A stretch of 64,000 nucleotides of DNA, from NCBI GenBank assembly GCA_037355855.1, contig CM074769.1:62001-126000 (forward strand). The letters run 5' to 3'. Below the pieces are notes generated by a model. That model did not search any database, was not told the origin of the DNA, and saw only the letters and a program-made list of their open reading frames with translations. Positions 1 through 11,189 of the stretch are shown in pieces (position 1 is the first letter of the stretch; every line of letters starts with the position of its first letter). The translations under genes and the position numbers were made by a program. The stretch comes from Pseudo-nitzschia pungens (taxonomy: Eukaryota > Bacillariophyta > Bacillariophyceae > Bacillariales > Bacillariaceae).

Positions 1-120
1 TCTATTTGCTACAGTTCTAAGAGCCCTCCGAATCAGCGATTCTGTCGGCTCGCTGATTCTTTTATCCTTATCCTTAATCCAGTCCCGAGTGGACTCGTGA
101 CTGTATTTTGGTGCACGGCA
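1..120 (-). repeat. Start of the 3' LTR of the gypsy element (partial)
   Basis: Read on the minus strand the LTR begins TGCCGTGCACC at 120 and continues off the window. All 120 visible bases match 5666-5785. Confidence 0.9.
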
Positions 121-138
121 TACTCCTCCATGGTACTG

Positions 139-3100
139 TTACGATTCAATAGGATCCCTGCAATAATAGGGGTGTACTCTCCTAATGTTAACCCGGTCGG
201 TTACAAAGGGAGCAGTTTCAATAGTTACAGTTCCATTATCATGGGCCTTGAGCACCTTGTAAGGTCCTTGTCGTGGGAAGGATAGTTTTGGAATAATGCC
301 CTTCCTTTCCAGGGTGACATAGTCTCCTTCTTTATAGACATGGGGGATCCTCTTCTGGTTTTCCCTGATGTTGCTCTTGTGGATGCTTTTCTGCTTCCTT
401 GCTTGGATTGCTTCCCAATCCACTGGGAAGTTCACCGGCATGAACATGTCTCGACCAAACACCAGTTGCGCTGGGGAGTACCCCAGGGTGGTATGGATGG
501 CGCTTCTGATAGCATATGCTGCCTTGGTGGTAAATTCCTCAAAAGGGTCCTCCTCGTGGAGGTCCCTGTTTTCCAGGTTGAAGGACAACAGACAGTCCTT
601 TAATACCTGATGGATCCTTTCCAACACCGAGTTGGATTGTGGGTTCCAAGCCCTGCTGGGCTTTCTTTTCATCCCCATGTTCTCGCAGAGCTCTTGGAAC
701 TCTGCTTTGAACTCACTCCCGCCATCAAAGCCAATTTCCTTTGGGCGCGGATATCTTGCCAGCCAGGTACTGTCCAACAATCGTTGAGTTTCTGCTGCAT
801 TTGGGGAGTCCTTCAGGTGAGCCAGTTCAAACCATCCGGTCACTGGGTCCACCATGGTGAGGACATGGATTTGGTAGTCTTTACCATTTTTGTTGTGGAC
901 AGTTGCAGGTCCCCAGAGGTCCACATTGACCCTCTGCCATTTGGTGACCTCAGCTGCTTTTTCCGGTAGTAGTCCATACTTCTTCCGGCCACTCTTCTTA
1001 AACATCTGACACGTGTGGCAGTGCTTACAAAGGTCCTGGACGTCCTTCCGTAGGCCTCTCCAGGTGAAGACTGAGCGTATGCTCTGTTCCATTCTCTTTT
1101 CTCCGGGATGGACCAACATGCTGTGGTACCATTCCATAACTCTATCCTTGAGTTTATCGGGAATCAGGATCTTTCCTTCTTTATGGATTAGGTTGTAACC
1201 TTCCACCATTTTGGTGGTTAGTCGATTGTCTTTTTCCAGAGCATTCACGATTCCTGTGTCCTGTTGCTGGTAGAACTGAATCATGTCCGGGGCAAGTGGG
1301 AATGCACTATTGCCCTGGAATTCTTCCGGCGCTTCTCCAAGTGGGAATAGGAGTTGCCGGAGGTGCTCTTCCTCATCCGCGTAGGTGAGGGGCTTATTTG
1401 GTGGTAGCCATTCCACTGTGTCCGCTGGATCATCTGTGATGTCCAGGCGAGACAGCGCGTCTGCTGCATCGTTGTCTTTGCCAGCAACGTGCTTGACTAC
1501 GGGGTGGAACTCCTCCATGAGGAGTCTCCACCGAACCATCCTTTGGGTGGGCATCTGCTGATAGAGCAGGTTAAGGTGGTCTGTGTGAATAATCACATCT
1601 TGTCCTCGTAGGATTCCTTCGAATGCCTTCAGGCCTTCTACTATGCCCGGGAGTTCTTTTTCTCCAACAGTGTAGTTGAGCTGCGCCGAGTTCAGCTTCC
1701 GGGTGTAGAAACCAAGGGGCTTGCCATCTTGGCATACAGTTGCTCCCAGTTGCCTATCGCTGGCGTCTGAGTAGAGATGAAATGGTTTCGTAAAATCCGG
1801 GAATGCGAGTTTTGCTTCATCGGCGAGCATCCGTTTCGCCTCCATGAAAGCTTTCTGCTCTGCTGGACCCCAATACCAGTTCATCTTGCCCTTTTTCCCT
1901 GCGAGTTTGTTCAGAGGGGCTAGGATGTGGGAGCGGCGCTTCCACATGTCCCTGTAAAAGTTTACCATTCCAAGAAACATCTTGAGTTGCTTGGTGTTCT
2001 TGGGGGCTTCTAGTCGCTTCATCGCCTCCAGTTTCTTTGGCTGGGGCTGAATGCCTTCTGTTGTTAACAGAAATCCCAGATATTCCACTTCTTTTTGCAT
2101 GAAGAAGGATTTTCTGAGGTTGGCTCGGAAGCCAGCATCGTCCAGTCTCTGTAGGACTGTATCGATTTTGTGGAGGTGATCCTGTTCGGACTCGCCTTCC
2201 CTCTGTATGATTAGGATGTCATCGATATAGACGAGGACATAGTCCAGGTCCCCTAGTAGGTTCATCATGACTGACTGGAAGATATCGGGTGCACATGCAA
2301 TTCCCATTGCCAATCGTTTGTAGGCATATTTTCCCCATGGTAAAATTGTAGAGCAGATCTTCTGGCTCTCCTTGCAAATGGGAATGGTATAATATCCCTG
2401 GGACAAGTCAAGCGCCGTAGCTGACTTGAACTTTTGTAGTCTTTGGATCGTTTCCCCTATTCGTGGTAGTGGGAATGGTTTCCTTTGAATGGCTGCGTTC
2501 ATCTTTCGAAAATCGGTTAGGACGCGAATGTCCCCTGTCTTCTTGGGTTGACAGAAGGTAGGGGATGCCCACGGTGAGTCGTCATCGTGGGGGAGTTTTT
2601 CCAGGACTCCAATATCACAGAGCCTGGTGATCTCCTTTCGGAGTGCTTGTTCAAAGGCATGGGGTACAGAATAGTACCTCTGCCGGACCGGTTTGACCCC
2701 TGGTTGGAGTTCAATGGACACCGGTTCTATATTTTTGAGCAGACCCAATCCTCCTCCAAAGAGTGTTGGGAATTTCTTCAGTGTTTTCTTCAGCGCTTCC
2801 TTGGACGCGTCTGTAATCTCCAGGTCATTGACCATAGCATCTATATCGACTTTGGAGTAGTCGGCGTCCAGGATTTTGGCTTGCCTTTCTTCCTCTTGTT
2901 GGAGGATTGGACTTTGTGTGTTGGCAAAGAATACTGCCTCACATTTGTCCGGGTCAGAGAGCTCCCCCATCCCCTTCATGGGAATAGAGTCACCCTGCCA
3001 TTCGATCGTACGGGAGCTGTATTTTATATCCAGTCCCAGTTGTGCCATTAGATCGGATCCTATAATCATGTCATAGGGTACTTCCTCATGGTGATGATAC

Positions 3101-3402
3101 TCATCCACTTGGAAGGTCCATTTGATGGTCTTGGAGTTTGAAAATTCTATCAGCCTTAGTCCCACTGAAGCCGCAGACTTGGTTCTGAACTTGCCTCCAT
3201 ATGTGTTGTAGGTGACAGATCTTTGGTCTCGGTTCGTTAGTTGACTTCGGTTGACAAAGTGCCTTAGTATGATGGATTTGGAGCACCCGGAGTCGAGTAG
3301 GCCCCGGAGCATCCTCCCCCTTCCCTTGTGGTCCAATACCTCCACACAGACGTCCGCAAATCGATTGATTATGCGTGGTCCGGTGTGGATGGTATTGGCC
3401 AT
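139..3402 (-). CDS. pol: Ty3/gypsy Pol polyprotein (protease-RT-RNase H-integrase)
   Basis: 1087-residue polyprotein that copies the element RNA into DNA and integrates it. Visible in order: aspartic protease LLDSGCSKS (Asp37); reverse transcriptase with TDFRKMN, ALDLSQGYY and VYIDDILI (Asp394/Asp395); RNase H with LYSDAS and YTVGEKE; integrase zinc module ending CKHCHTC, the catalytic core with VDLWGP, FDGGSEF and NSVLERIH, and a C-terminal GPY module (RQGPYKVLKAHDNGTV). No chromodomain is visible. The ATG at 3402 directly follows the gag stop codon and is in the same frame as gag, so Pol could come from readthrough of that stop or from reinitiation. All catalytic motifs look intact. Confidence 0.93.
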   Translation of the reverse strand: MANTIHTGPRIINRFADVCVEVLDHKGRGRMLRGLLDSGCSKSIILRHFVNRSQLTNRDQRSVTYNTYGGKFRTKSAASVGLRLIEFSNSKTIKWTFQVDEYHHHEEVPYDMIIGSDLMAQLGLDIKYSSRTIEWQGDSIPMKGMGELSDPDKCEAVFFANTQSPILQQEEERQAKILDADYSKVDIDAMVNDLEITDASKEALKKTLKKFPTLFGGGLGLLKNIEPVSIELQPGVKPVRQRYYSVPHAFEQALRKEITRLCDIGVLEKLPHDDDSPWASPTFCQPKKTGDIRVLTDFRKMNAAIQRKPFPLPRIGETIQRLQKFKSATALDLSQGYYTIPICKESQKICSTILPWGKYAYKRLAMGIACAPDIFQSVMMNLLGDLDYVLVYIDDILIIQREGESEQDHLHKIDTVLQRLDDAGFRANLRKSFFMQKEVEYLGFLLTTEGIQPQPKKLEAMKRLEAPKNTKQLKMFLGMVNFYRDMWKRRSHILAPLNKLAGKKGKMNWYWGPAEQKAFMEAKRMLADEAKLAFPDFTKPFHLYSDASDRQLGATVCQDGKPLGFYTRKLNSAQLNYTVGEKELPGIVEGLKAFEGILRGQDVIIHTDHLNLLYQQMPTQRMVRWRLLMEEFHPVVKHVAGKDNDAADALSRLDITDDPADTVEWLPPNKPLTYADEEEHLRQLLFPLGEAPEEFQGNSAFPLAPDMIQFYQQQDTGIVNALEKDNRLTTKMVEGYNLIHKEGKILIPDKLKDRVMEWYHSMLVHPGEKRMEQSIRSVFTWRGLRKDVQDLCKHCHTCQMFKKSGRKKYGLLPEKAAEVTKWQRVNVDLWGPATVHNKNGKDYQIHVLTMVDPVTGWFELAHLKDSPNAAETQRLLDSTWLARYPRPKEIGFDGGSEFKAEFQELCENMGMKRKPSRAWNPQSNSVLERIHQVLKDCLLSFNLENRDLHEEDPFEEFTTKAAYAIRSAIHTTLGYSPAQLVFGRDMFMPVNFPVDWEAIQARKQKSIHKSNIRENQKRIPHVYKEGDYVTLERKGIIPKLSFPRQGPYKVLKAHDNGTVTIETAPFVTDRVNIRRVHPYYCRDPIES

Positions 3403-4842
3403 TCAGTTGTGGGATCCTTTCTTTTTAAAGGTCTTTCTGTACTTTCTTCTGTACTCTTTGAGTTCCCGTTCGGAGATGTCGATCTCGTCATCGGAGACTT
3501 CGTGGTCAGCTTGGGCCGTGGCCAGTACATAAGAGTACTCGTGGTTCGATAGGTTCCTTCCCCAGTGGGGTTTGGAGTGTTGCTCAGTGTCTGAGTCTTG
3601 TTCTTTTGCCACAAAATGCTCCTTGAGCAAGTTGATGGTCTCCCGGTCGAACTTTCCCTTCTTGGGGGGTCCGCCGGTTAGTTTCCAGCATTTGCCGGCA
3701 TGGACCTTGCCACAGGTCTTGCATAGCTGTTTGTTGCTGTTGTCCACAGGGCGCTTCTTTTTGCCAGGGGATTTCCCGTGGTGGGTTCCTCCCCCAGATG
3801 CGGCCTTGGGGGTCTTCTTGGTGACACCGGTCTGCTTTTTGAGGTCGGTGATGCGTTGTTGCATTACTGCTTCCTTCCGGATGGTGAGTTCCAGATTTTC
3901 GAGCTTGTCGATAGTGGTGTTAAAGGAGTGGGTGTAGAGGTCCCAACTAATGTGCTCCAGCTTCTCGCGTTGGGAGTGGGTCATGTTGGAATCCAGGATT
4001 TCCTTCATTTCTCCTTGGGTGAAACTTCTTGGTGTTTCCATTTGGTCACTGCCACATTCCCAGAGGCATTCTGGGAGGTAGCTTTGGAGTTCAGCCATTC
4101 GATTGGCCCAGGCTCTAATGCCATGTTTGAGGTCCACGCGCATGCCTCGCATGAATCGGCGGAGGACGATATACGAGCGCTTGCCGTGTTGGTCATTGCC
4201 AAAGATTTTGAGCTTGAGGGAATGCATGCATTCCTCGATGACATCCTTTCTGTACTCCTGGGATTGGTAGTACTGGATGAGGGCGCTTGCGACCTTCTTC
4301 TTTGGGATTGGAGACTCGAGGTTGTCGGTCTCCGATTCTTTGTCCGATCTCGCCGTGGCTGTGTCGGTTTTGTCGGCGGTTGGAGATTTCTCCTTTGCCG
4401 TCTCCTTGGAGGCTCCCGTGGGAGTTTCGGTGGCGTCTTGCCCCATTGATAGTAGTATGTTTGCTTGGTCCCTTTGCTCGATCTCTTGGATCTTTTTCTG
4501 TACGTGTCTGGTGTGATGGACCTTGTGGGTTGGTTCGGCCAAGTAGGTCCGCGCGAGCGTTCGCTGGACAAGTCCGAGTGCCTCAATAGAGAGGATTCTC
4601 TGTAGAACCTCCAATTTCTGGTCTCCGTTGAGTTTGTCATTGCCAGCAATTTTCTGGTCAAAGTCTCTCTTCCAGATAAGGAAGAGTTCTGGTCTTTCAG
4701 TACCATTGAGGACCTTCAGGTAGTCGCTGAATGCGATTCCACCTTGTTCGCTGTCTACATTCATCTTTACGGTGTTGGCGTCTTCCGGCCAGTCCTCCCG
4801 TGTGATGTTGAAAGGTTTCAGTTTGGTTCCTTTGGTCGCCAT
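3403..4842 (-). CDS. gag: Ty3/gypsy Gag capsid/nucleocapsid protein
   Basis: 479-residue Gag that packages the element RNA into particles. The N-terminal 300 residues are a mixed helical capsid-like region. A long charged Thr/Lys/Ser stretch lies near residues 125-180. The C-terminal part is basic, with a compact zinc knuckle near residues 371-383 (CKTCGKVHAGKC, spacing CX2CX3HX3C, shorter than the retroviral CX2CX4HX4C). The frame ends with TGA at 3403-3405 and pol starts at once in the same frame. The family assignment rests on position and the zinc knuckle. Confidence 0.85.
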   Translation of the reverse strand: MATKGTKLKPFNITREDWPEDANTVKMNVDSEQGGIAFSDYLKVLNGTERPELFLIWKRDFDQKIAGNDKLNGDQKLEVLQRILSIEALGLVQRTLARTYLAEPTHKVHHTRHVQKKIQEIEQRDQANILLSMGQDATETPTGASKETAKEKSPTADKTDTATARSDKESETDNLESPIPKKKVASALIQYYQSQEYRKDVIEECMHSLKLKIFGNDQHGKRSYIVLRRFMRGMRVDLKHGIRAWANRMAELQSYLPECLWECGSDQMETPRSFTQGEMKEILDSNMTHSQREKLEHISWDLYTHSFNTTIDKLENLELTIRKEAVMQQRITDLKKQTGVTKKTPKAASGGGTHHGKSPGKKKRPVDNSNKQLCKTCGKVHAGKCWKLTGGPPKKGKFDRETINLLKEHFVAKEQDSDTEQHSKPHWGRNLSNHEYSYVLATAQADHEVSDDEIDISERELKEYRRKYRKTFKKKGSHN

Positions 4843-5410
4843 GGTGATTTAATCAGTTGTTTATTAAGTTACTTTAGTTACACTATTTCTGTTATCTTTG
4901 CTGCTTGTGTTGAAATTGAGCAAAAAGTGATTGCTCAGTTCCTCCAGTTCTTTTGCTGGATTTTTACACTGTTCTCGTGATAACTCGTGTTGTAACTGAT
5001 TTTCCCCCTGGTTTGTCCAGTGGTGGGAGTTGTTTCTCTCTTTAGTTCCCGGGAATCCTGTGGTTCTCCGGAGTTGTTTCTGTTTTTTATTTTGTGGGAT
5101 TCGATTCCCGTGGTTCTCCGGCGTTGCTTCTCTATTAAGCGTTCACCGGGCCGGTCCCACTTCCCGTTTCCCGTGGGATTGGTGGTGTTTAGGTATTCAT
5201 TATATACCTTTCCGGATATCCGTGTACTTCGGTTTTGGTTGGCATCCCCTATTCGGTCTGTCCATCCACTCAGTGTTGGTCCAACTAGTCCACTCACTGG
5301 ATTATGTGTCACTTTTTCGACACTTATTTCATTATTTCTTTGTTCGATTATTTCTGCTGTCGACCATGGTCCTGTTTAGGTACTTAGGTGTCTCTGTTGC
5401 TGCTGTTGCT

Positions 5411-5427
5411 CCCTTCTTTGGGCGCCA
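5411..5427 (-). other. Putative tRNA primer binding site of the gypsy element
   Basis: On the minus strand TGGCGCCCAAAGAAGGG follows the presumed 5' LTR end. It begins TGGCGCC, the start typical of sites complementary to a tRNA 3' CCA end. The exact tRNA is not determined. The LTR boundary next to it cannot be checked because the other LTR is cut. Confidence 0.5.
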
Positions 5428-5785
5428 ACAGTTGCTGGGGTCGGTCTTCCTTGTGCTGCAGACACTGGATATCCTTCTCCCTGTTTTTGCTTCTCTGCGC
5501 CTCCATTTTTGGCAGTCTTTCGGTCTCGTCGGCGCCTTGGCCGATCGATCTCTTTCTGCTCATGGTCATCAGCGCTCAGCTTGATTTTAAAATCATGCCA
5601 TACCCCGGGTCTACTAGTGATTAGAAAGTAGTAGTGATATGCAAATTGTGAGCCCTATTGGTTAGTCTATTTGCTACAGTTCTAAGAGCCCTCCGAATCA
5701 GCGATTCTGTCGGCTCGCTGATTCTTTTATCCTTATCCTTAATCCAGTCCCGAGTGGACTCGTGACTGTATTTTGGTGCACGGCA
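5428..5785 (-). repeat. 5' LTR of the gypsy element
   Basis: The outer end (5785, TG on the minus strand) is fixed by identity with position 120. The inner end is placed next to the primer site and may be a few bases off (a CA terminus on the minus strand is available at 5433), so the length is about 353-358 bp. Confidence 0.75.
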
Positions 5786-6132
5786 AGACTATCCCACACT
5801 TCTTTGAAAAAAATTCAATGCATTCCTGCTGGCAGATCATTGGCAACATTGCTTGCAACAAGAAACAGTTGTTGGTGCCAAGACTGCTAGATTTTCATGA
5901 GCACATACTCCTTTCGACTGCGAAAAAAATTTCGAAAACCTACTACTACTGCAAGTACTTCGAACTACTAGTAATAGTACTAGAGATTCAAAGCTAGTAG
6001 TAGTAGTAAGCAGGAGTTCACTATTGAATAGTAGGCTCAAAATTAGAAGTAGCATAGCCAACTCCACGAGTGTTGCTGGGCATAGTATTCCTCGTGGAAA
6101 TTCCGCAATTGTTGTTGCTGTTTTTGTGACCC
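5786..6132. other. Intergenic, no gene seen
   Basis: Between the gypsy LTR and the 3' end of fumarase. AT-rich, with a CTAGTAGTAGTAG-type trinucleotide patch near 5940-6010. It probably contains the fumarase 3' untranslated region. Confidence 0.5.
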
Positions 6133-7575
6133 TCATTTGGGACCGATCATGTCGCCGGGAACGATCCACTCGTCGAACTGTTCTGCGGTCAGGTGTCCGC
6201 TCGCTACCGCAGCTTCCTTCAGCGTCAATCCCTGCTTGTGGGCGTTCTTGGCAATCTCGCTGGCCTTGTCGTACCCAATGTGGGGATTTAGGGCCGTTAC
6301 CAGCATGAGGCTCGCGTTCATCAGCTCCGCCACGCGCTCCTCGTTCACCGTGAGGCCGTCGACGCACTGGGTGGTGAAGCTCAGGGCCGAGTCCCCGATG
6401 AGCCGGGCCGAGTGCAGAACGTTGGCGCACATGACCGGCTTGAAGACGTTCAGCTCGAAGTGGCCCTGGGCCCCACCAACGGTCACCGCGACGTGGTTGC
6501 CCATGACCTGCGCGCAGACCATGGTGAGGGCCTCGCACTGGGTGGGATTAACCTTTCCGGGCATGATAGAACTACCTGGTTCATTGGCGGGCAGGGCCAG
6601 TTCTCCCAATCCGCACCGCGGCCCACTGCCCAGGAGGCGGAGGTCGTTCGCGATCTTGTTCAGGCCGCAGGCGATGGTGTTGAGGACACCCGAGACCTCC
6701 ACGACGGAGTCGTGAGCCGCGAGTGCCTCGAACTTGTTGGGGGCCGTCACAAAGGGCAGATTGGCGGCCTTTGCGAGCCGGTCGGCGATGGTGACGTCGT
6801 ATCCCTTGGTGGTGTTCAGGCCGGTTCCGACGGCGGTTCCCCCCAGCGCCAATCGGCAGATAGAGGGGAGGGCGTTCTCCAGTCGCTGGATGCCGTACTC
6901 GACCTGCTGGGCATATCCGCTGAATTCCTGGCCGAACGTCAGGGGGGTCGCATCCTGGCAATGGGTCCGACCAATCTTGACAATGTGGGCGTACTCCTTG
7001 CTCTTTTGGGAGAGAGAGGCGTGGAGGGTCTTGAGGCCAGGGAGTGTGACCTCCGTGACCATCTTGGCGATCGAGATATGCATGGCGGTCGGGAATGAGT
7101 CGTTGCTGGATTGTCCCATGTTGACGTGGTCGTTGGGGTGGACGGGGGATTTGGTTCCGACAGCACCGCCCAGAATCTGGATCGCGCGGTTCGACAGGAC
7201 CTCGTTGACGTTCATGTTGGTTTGGGTGCCCGATCCGGTCTGGAAGATGACCAGGGGGAAGTGATTGTCCAGCTTTCCGGTCATGACCTCGTCCGCGGCC
7301 TCCGCAATCGCGCCTGCGACCGTGGCTTCCATCTTTCCGATCTCGGCATGGTATTCGGCGCAGCACTTTTTGACCAGGGCCATGGCGTAGACAATCTGGA
7401 GGGGCATCTTGGATTCGGCCCCGCCGATGGGAAAGTTCATCAGCGATCGCTGGGTCTGGCATCCATAGAGGCAGTTGGCTGGGATATCCAGGGATCCCAT
7501 GCTATCCGATTCCACGCGGGGAGGCAAGCCGATTGCGGGATCGGCATTCGCCGAATCCGAAGCAGAGGAGGACAT
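6133..7575 (-). CDS. fumC: Class II fumarate hydratase
   Basis: 480-residue enzyme that interconverts fumarate and L-malate in the tricarboxylic acid cycle. Family landmarks: [13 protein letters not shown] near the N-terminus, the substrate-binding [43 protein letters not shown], and the fumarase/aspartase signature [13 protein letters not shown]. The length matches class II fumarases (about 460-510) and there is no intron. The frame also stays open to an upstream ATG at 7917, which would add 114 basic, Ser/Asn-rich residues and could give a mitochondrial presequence. I prefer the ATG at 7575 because it lies just before the conserved domain and the upstream bases look like intergenic DNA. The organelle is therefore undecided. 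Confidence 0.92.
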   Translation of the reverse strand: MSSSASDSANADPAIGLPPRVESDSMGSLDIPANCLYGCQTQRSLMNFPIGGAESKMPLQIVYAMALVKKCCAEYHAEIGKMEATVAGAIAEAADEVMTGKLDNHFPLVIFQTGSGTQTNMNVNEVLSNRAIQILGGAVGTKSPVHPNDHVNMGQSSNDSFPTAMHISIAKMVTEVTLPGLKTLHASLSQKSKEYAHIVKIGRTHCQDATPLTFGQEFSGYAQQVEYGIQRLENALPSICRLALGGTAVGTGLNTTKGYDVTIADRLAKAANLPFVTAPNKFEALAAHDSVVEVSGVLNTIACGLNKIANDLRLLGSGPRCGLGELALPANEPGSSIMPGKVNPTQCEALTMVCAQVMGNHVAVTVGGAQGHFELNVFKPVMCANVLHSARLIGDSALSFTTQCVDGLTVNEERVAELMNASLMLVTALNPHIGYDKASEIAKNAHKQGLTLKEAAVASGHLTAEQFDEWIVPGDMIGPK

Positions 7576-10244
7576 TCTGATATATTTTGCAGTGGTTGGA
7601 ACGAATGAACCAGTCAATCCGTCGGAGACAAAGAGAAGTGGTAGCTCTGGAAGGCTGTGTGCAGTGCAGGGAATGAAGTGGTTCGATTGTGCAGACGCGG
7701 AACGATTTGGAACAACAGTCGTTTGCCCATTACAAGCAACCTTACTCGTATCGTACCTTCTTCGGATGTTTTTTGTGCAACAACGTGACACGCGATTGTT
7801 CCTGTTGGACCTCGGACAGGGGACGCGAAACAAAAAAGATTGGTTGTGGGAAATTACAGAAAGAGCGGGTTGACGTTTGATGTGAGGTTCCGGGGGTATC
7901 GTACCAAGTACATGCATGTCCTACTACGTACCTACCGGTTAGCGTACTGTACCGGTATGATTGAAATAGGGATCGAGTCACGATTTGCGAGTCGTGAGAG
8001 TGGCACAAGTGTGTTCGCGGTTTGCTATCTCACGACTCGACTCACTCGGTCACAAAAACATACCCGGCTATGCAGTTCTCACCACCTTACCGTAGCACGA
8101 GGGGCGATGGCAGAAGGCAGCAAGACACAATTGAACAGAACAGCACCCGTTCCAAGAATCAATCAGCCTGTTGTGTGTCGACCGTTATTTTTTAAATGCA
8201 AAAAATGTTTTCGGGAATGACTCAATACATTAGATAAAATAAGAAGTAAGGTTAAACCTTACCGTACGAAGTAACCTTAACTTGGAATCTCACACCGTTT
8301 CTAGAAAATTACGTAAGGTTTACCGTACGTACGTAAGCCTTAGTTCGTAACTTACTTCGTATTATTGTAATTTTCGTCATTCCTTCAGATGAAAACCATT
8401 TCTTCGAAAGAAGTCGCGTCAGTCATGACGCAAGAGACAACCCTGTTAAAGAAGTCGCGTCAGTCATGACGCAACAGACAACCCTGTTTGCACAAGAAAG
8501 GAATTTTTCTTACTTCCAGCACTCTTTGACCAAATCACTCACGCACTCACTCACTCACTTACTCACTCATTCGACCTGATCCAAACACTAATTAAAATTA
8601 CGATCTACTTCTTTTTATCAATTGACATTGAGACAACATGAGTCTGATAATGAATTTTTGAAGAAGAACGAAAAAGGATATTTCAGACCCACAAAAAACT
8701 GACCTGAATAGTAGTAACCTTCATTTGTGTACTGACTTTTGATTAACGCCGTCTGCTTGTGACAGCCGACGAACACGTGTGGAAGACCCACCCACGAAAG
8801 ATAATTTTTTGCGCAGAATGGCTGAATCTCCCATTTTTTTCTGATGCGATCCATCGCGAACCACATCAATGCCCAGAGAAGAAAGCACTCCATCCAGGTT
8901 GGACGATTCCTCCAAATTCGGTTTTGAAACTAGTCTTTCCAAGAGAAAAAACATGTCATGATATACAGTTTCCGCACTGAATGTAACTGTAACAGAAAAC
9001 GTCATACCGGCATACAGCAGGAACCCATGGGGAATGGTGGTTGGAACGTTAATTGAAAAAAAAAAAATTAGCACGATGCGATGTGCAGTTGCAAGTAGTC
9101 GCGAGATTTAGACAGCGTTGTGCATTACTAGTTCGTGGCCTGGTTCGGTCTGCTTCCCCGGATGTACGGCAATTACCTAGTACGCTTTGGTCTACAAACA
9201 CAATCCAGTATGCGATAATCTCCTTGGTAGAACCAAAACACAATAACTTCTCTTCGTGCATCGAATTATTTCGATCGTGCCGTGCGATGCCAATCGGTTC
9301 AAGACGCTGCCGTTAGGTCGGGTAATGCCTCCAAAAACGGGGATGGTTATTCTTCTCGAGGAAAAGGTGATTGGAACTGATACCAACCAACGTCTGTTCG
9401 ATTCGCAGAAATGTTAGAGTGAATGGTACAATTAAAACACCAAAAGTATCGATCGCGCCGTGATGCTCCTATTCCAGGCCGGTACTAGTGGTGGAATGCG
9501 AAGTAAAAGTACAAGTACATTTTACTCGTAATTGTAATTTGTAATTAACAACAATCTTTGCCCACTTTTGTGCTACACGTACCGGCACCGCGTAAAAAAG
9601 TACAGCACTCGGAGCACGATACGAGTACCAACGCCGGGAATAATGATAATTCGATCGCTTCGTTTCTCCCTCGCGTCTTGCTGCCGGTTTGCTTGTGTTT
9701 GAACTGCAGTAGTTTCGTCCCATTCCCGCGTTCGGAATGGCTAGACGGGATTTTGACGGCTGCTGTCACAGTAGAATGCTGTTGTTTCGTATTCGTACTA
9801 CTAGCACACCAGTCAGCACAAAGCAGTATAACGAATTGATTCGAAATTCATTAGGACTAATGAGTATTGTGTACAGTAGAATTCAGTGACCGATGATTTA
9901 TAGCGCATTACTTCTATTGTAAAAAAAGATAATGATATGTGTAAATTCGTTTGCCGCTTCCAAGGGATTGTCGGGAACGACGATGGTGGCACTCAATCGG
10001 AGGATAAATACGAGTTTCGTCGTGTTCGGTTTGCGAAAAATGGCTAAAGCAAGAAAGTCTTGTATTGCGTAGCAGTTGCGTTGCGTTGCGTTGCATTGGT
10101 GTTCGTGTGTATGTGCGTGTAGGTAGCATCTATGATTGTTCTGTTGAGTCGTCTTGGGGTTGTTGGTTGTTTGTTGGGCTTGCGCTGTGTTTGTCTTTGT
10201 GTTTGTCCATAAGAGTAATTTGCATCCGTGCTCTGATCTGCTGG
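7576..10244. other. Intergenic region with one tandem repeat; no convincing gene
   Basis: AT-rich. Contains TAAGGTTAAACCTTACC-type motifs around 8245-8345, the 41-bp tandem repeat at 8407-8488, a CACTCACTCACT stretch near 8537-8570, and short A runs (9056-9066). Open frames here (for example 8721-9074 on the minus strand) have no recognisable domain. Confidence 0.5.
8407..8488. repeat. Two 41-bp tandem units carrying TGACGCA palindromes
   Basis: Units 8407-8447 and 8448-8488 differ at one base. Each holds the inverted repeat GCGTCA-GTCA-TGACGC, giving TGACGCA half-sites on both strands that resemble bZIP (CREB/ATF) sites. It lies about 830 bp upstream of the fumarase start; whether it regulates that gene is unknown. 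Confidence 0.7.
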
Positions 10245-11154
10245 CTAGGACCTCCGCTGGCGCTTGTTGGAGGACAAGCTCGTGCTGTTGTTCTTGCTGG
10301 TGTTGTTTTCGTGGACGGGATCGTGACCGAGCTGCCTCTTGCCTTGCGTCACAACAAACCCGAGACCGCTGCTGCCCGATGAGGTGGTCGTCGTCAAGCC
10401 ACTCGACGAGGCAGCAGTGGGGGGCGTGGCCGAGTCCGAGGTCTGGTCTTCCGTGACGCAGTTCCAGGAATTCTGTTGGGTGCTTTTGGAACCGAAACAA
10501 CCATTGTCTGAATTGCTGTCCGACTGGTTGTCGTTGTCGTTGTCCGAATTGTTGCTGCAGCCGTCGGTGCTGCTGCCCCGGCCCGAATTGCGGCTGCTTT
10601 TTTGCAGGCTTTCGTCCAGGCTGTATTCGGTCAGGATGGAAACGTCGCTGTTGGTGTTGTTCGAGTTGAAATTGGAGTTTTTCCCGATCTCGTCGTCACT
10701 GCTGCTGTTCGATTCGCTGTCGTTGTTGTGTTTCATTTCCAGGTTCATCATCTCGGGGGGTTTGTGACTTTGTGCGTGCCCGGCAAGGCGTTTTCGGCGT
10801 CGGAGGTTTGTGCTTTGGCGATTGTGCGCGTGTGATTGGGAGTGTGATTTGGAGTTGGAGTTGGAGATGGACTTTTTGCAGCGGGACGATTCGAATTCCA
10901 TGCAGGAAAATCTCACCCCCATGGTGGTGGGGATCGAGTCGTTGTCGATGTCGATGTCGTTGTCACTGTAGGTTTCCCGTTCCCTGTCGGCAATGGTGTC
11001 GCCGTCCATTGATCTTCCGTTGCAGAAGTTTTCTTCCATAGACTCCGAATTGTTGTTGCTGCGGGTGCTCGTGTCTCGGTTGCTGCTATCGCTGTTGCTG
11101 CTGGTGTCGCTTTTGTGCGGTTTCCGGTGGCTCGTAGTCGACAGAATGATTGGT

Positions 11155-11189
<35 letters not shown>

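Larger units (their letters stand above)
1..5785 (-). mobile_element. Ty3/gypsy LTR retrotransposon, 3' end cut by window edge
   Basis: The element reads right to left: 5' LTR (ending near 5428), primer site, leader of about 580 bases, gag, pol, then the start of the 3' LTR at 120. The 120 bases of 3' LTR inside the window match 5666-5785 exactly by eye, so insertion looks recent. The order protease, reverse transcriptase, RNase H, integrase within pol defines Ty3/gypsy (Metaviridae). Both main frames are open. A polypurine-like GGAGGAG lies at 122-129 just before the 3' LTR. The far LTR end and target-site duplication lie outside the window. Confidence 0.93.

Noticed and set aside
5030..5584. 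Plus-strand frame of 184 codons in the gypsy leader and LTR
   Set aside because: Opposite to the element and composed of hydrophobic low-information sequence; a shadow of the leader.
7576..7917. Upstream extension of fumarase as a presequence
   Set aside because: Not excluded, but the stretch looks non-coding and the ATG at 7575 gives a standard-length enzyme; kept only as an alternative.
8721..9074. 117-codon minus-strand frame
   Set aside because: No domain and the start lies in an A/T run; not supported as a gene.
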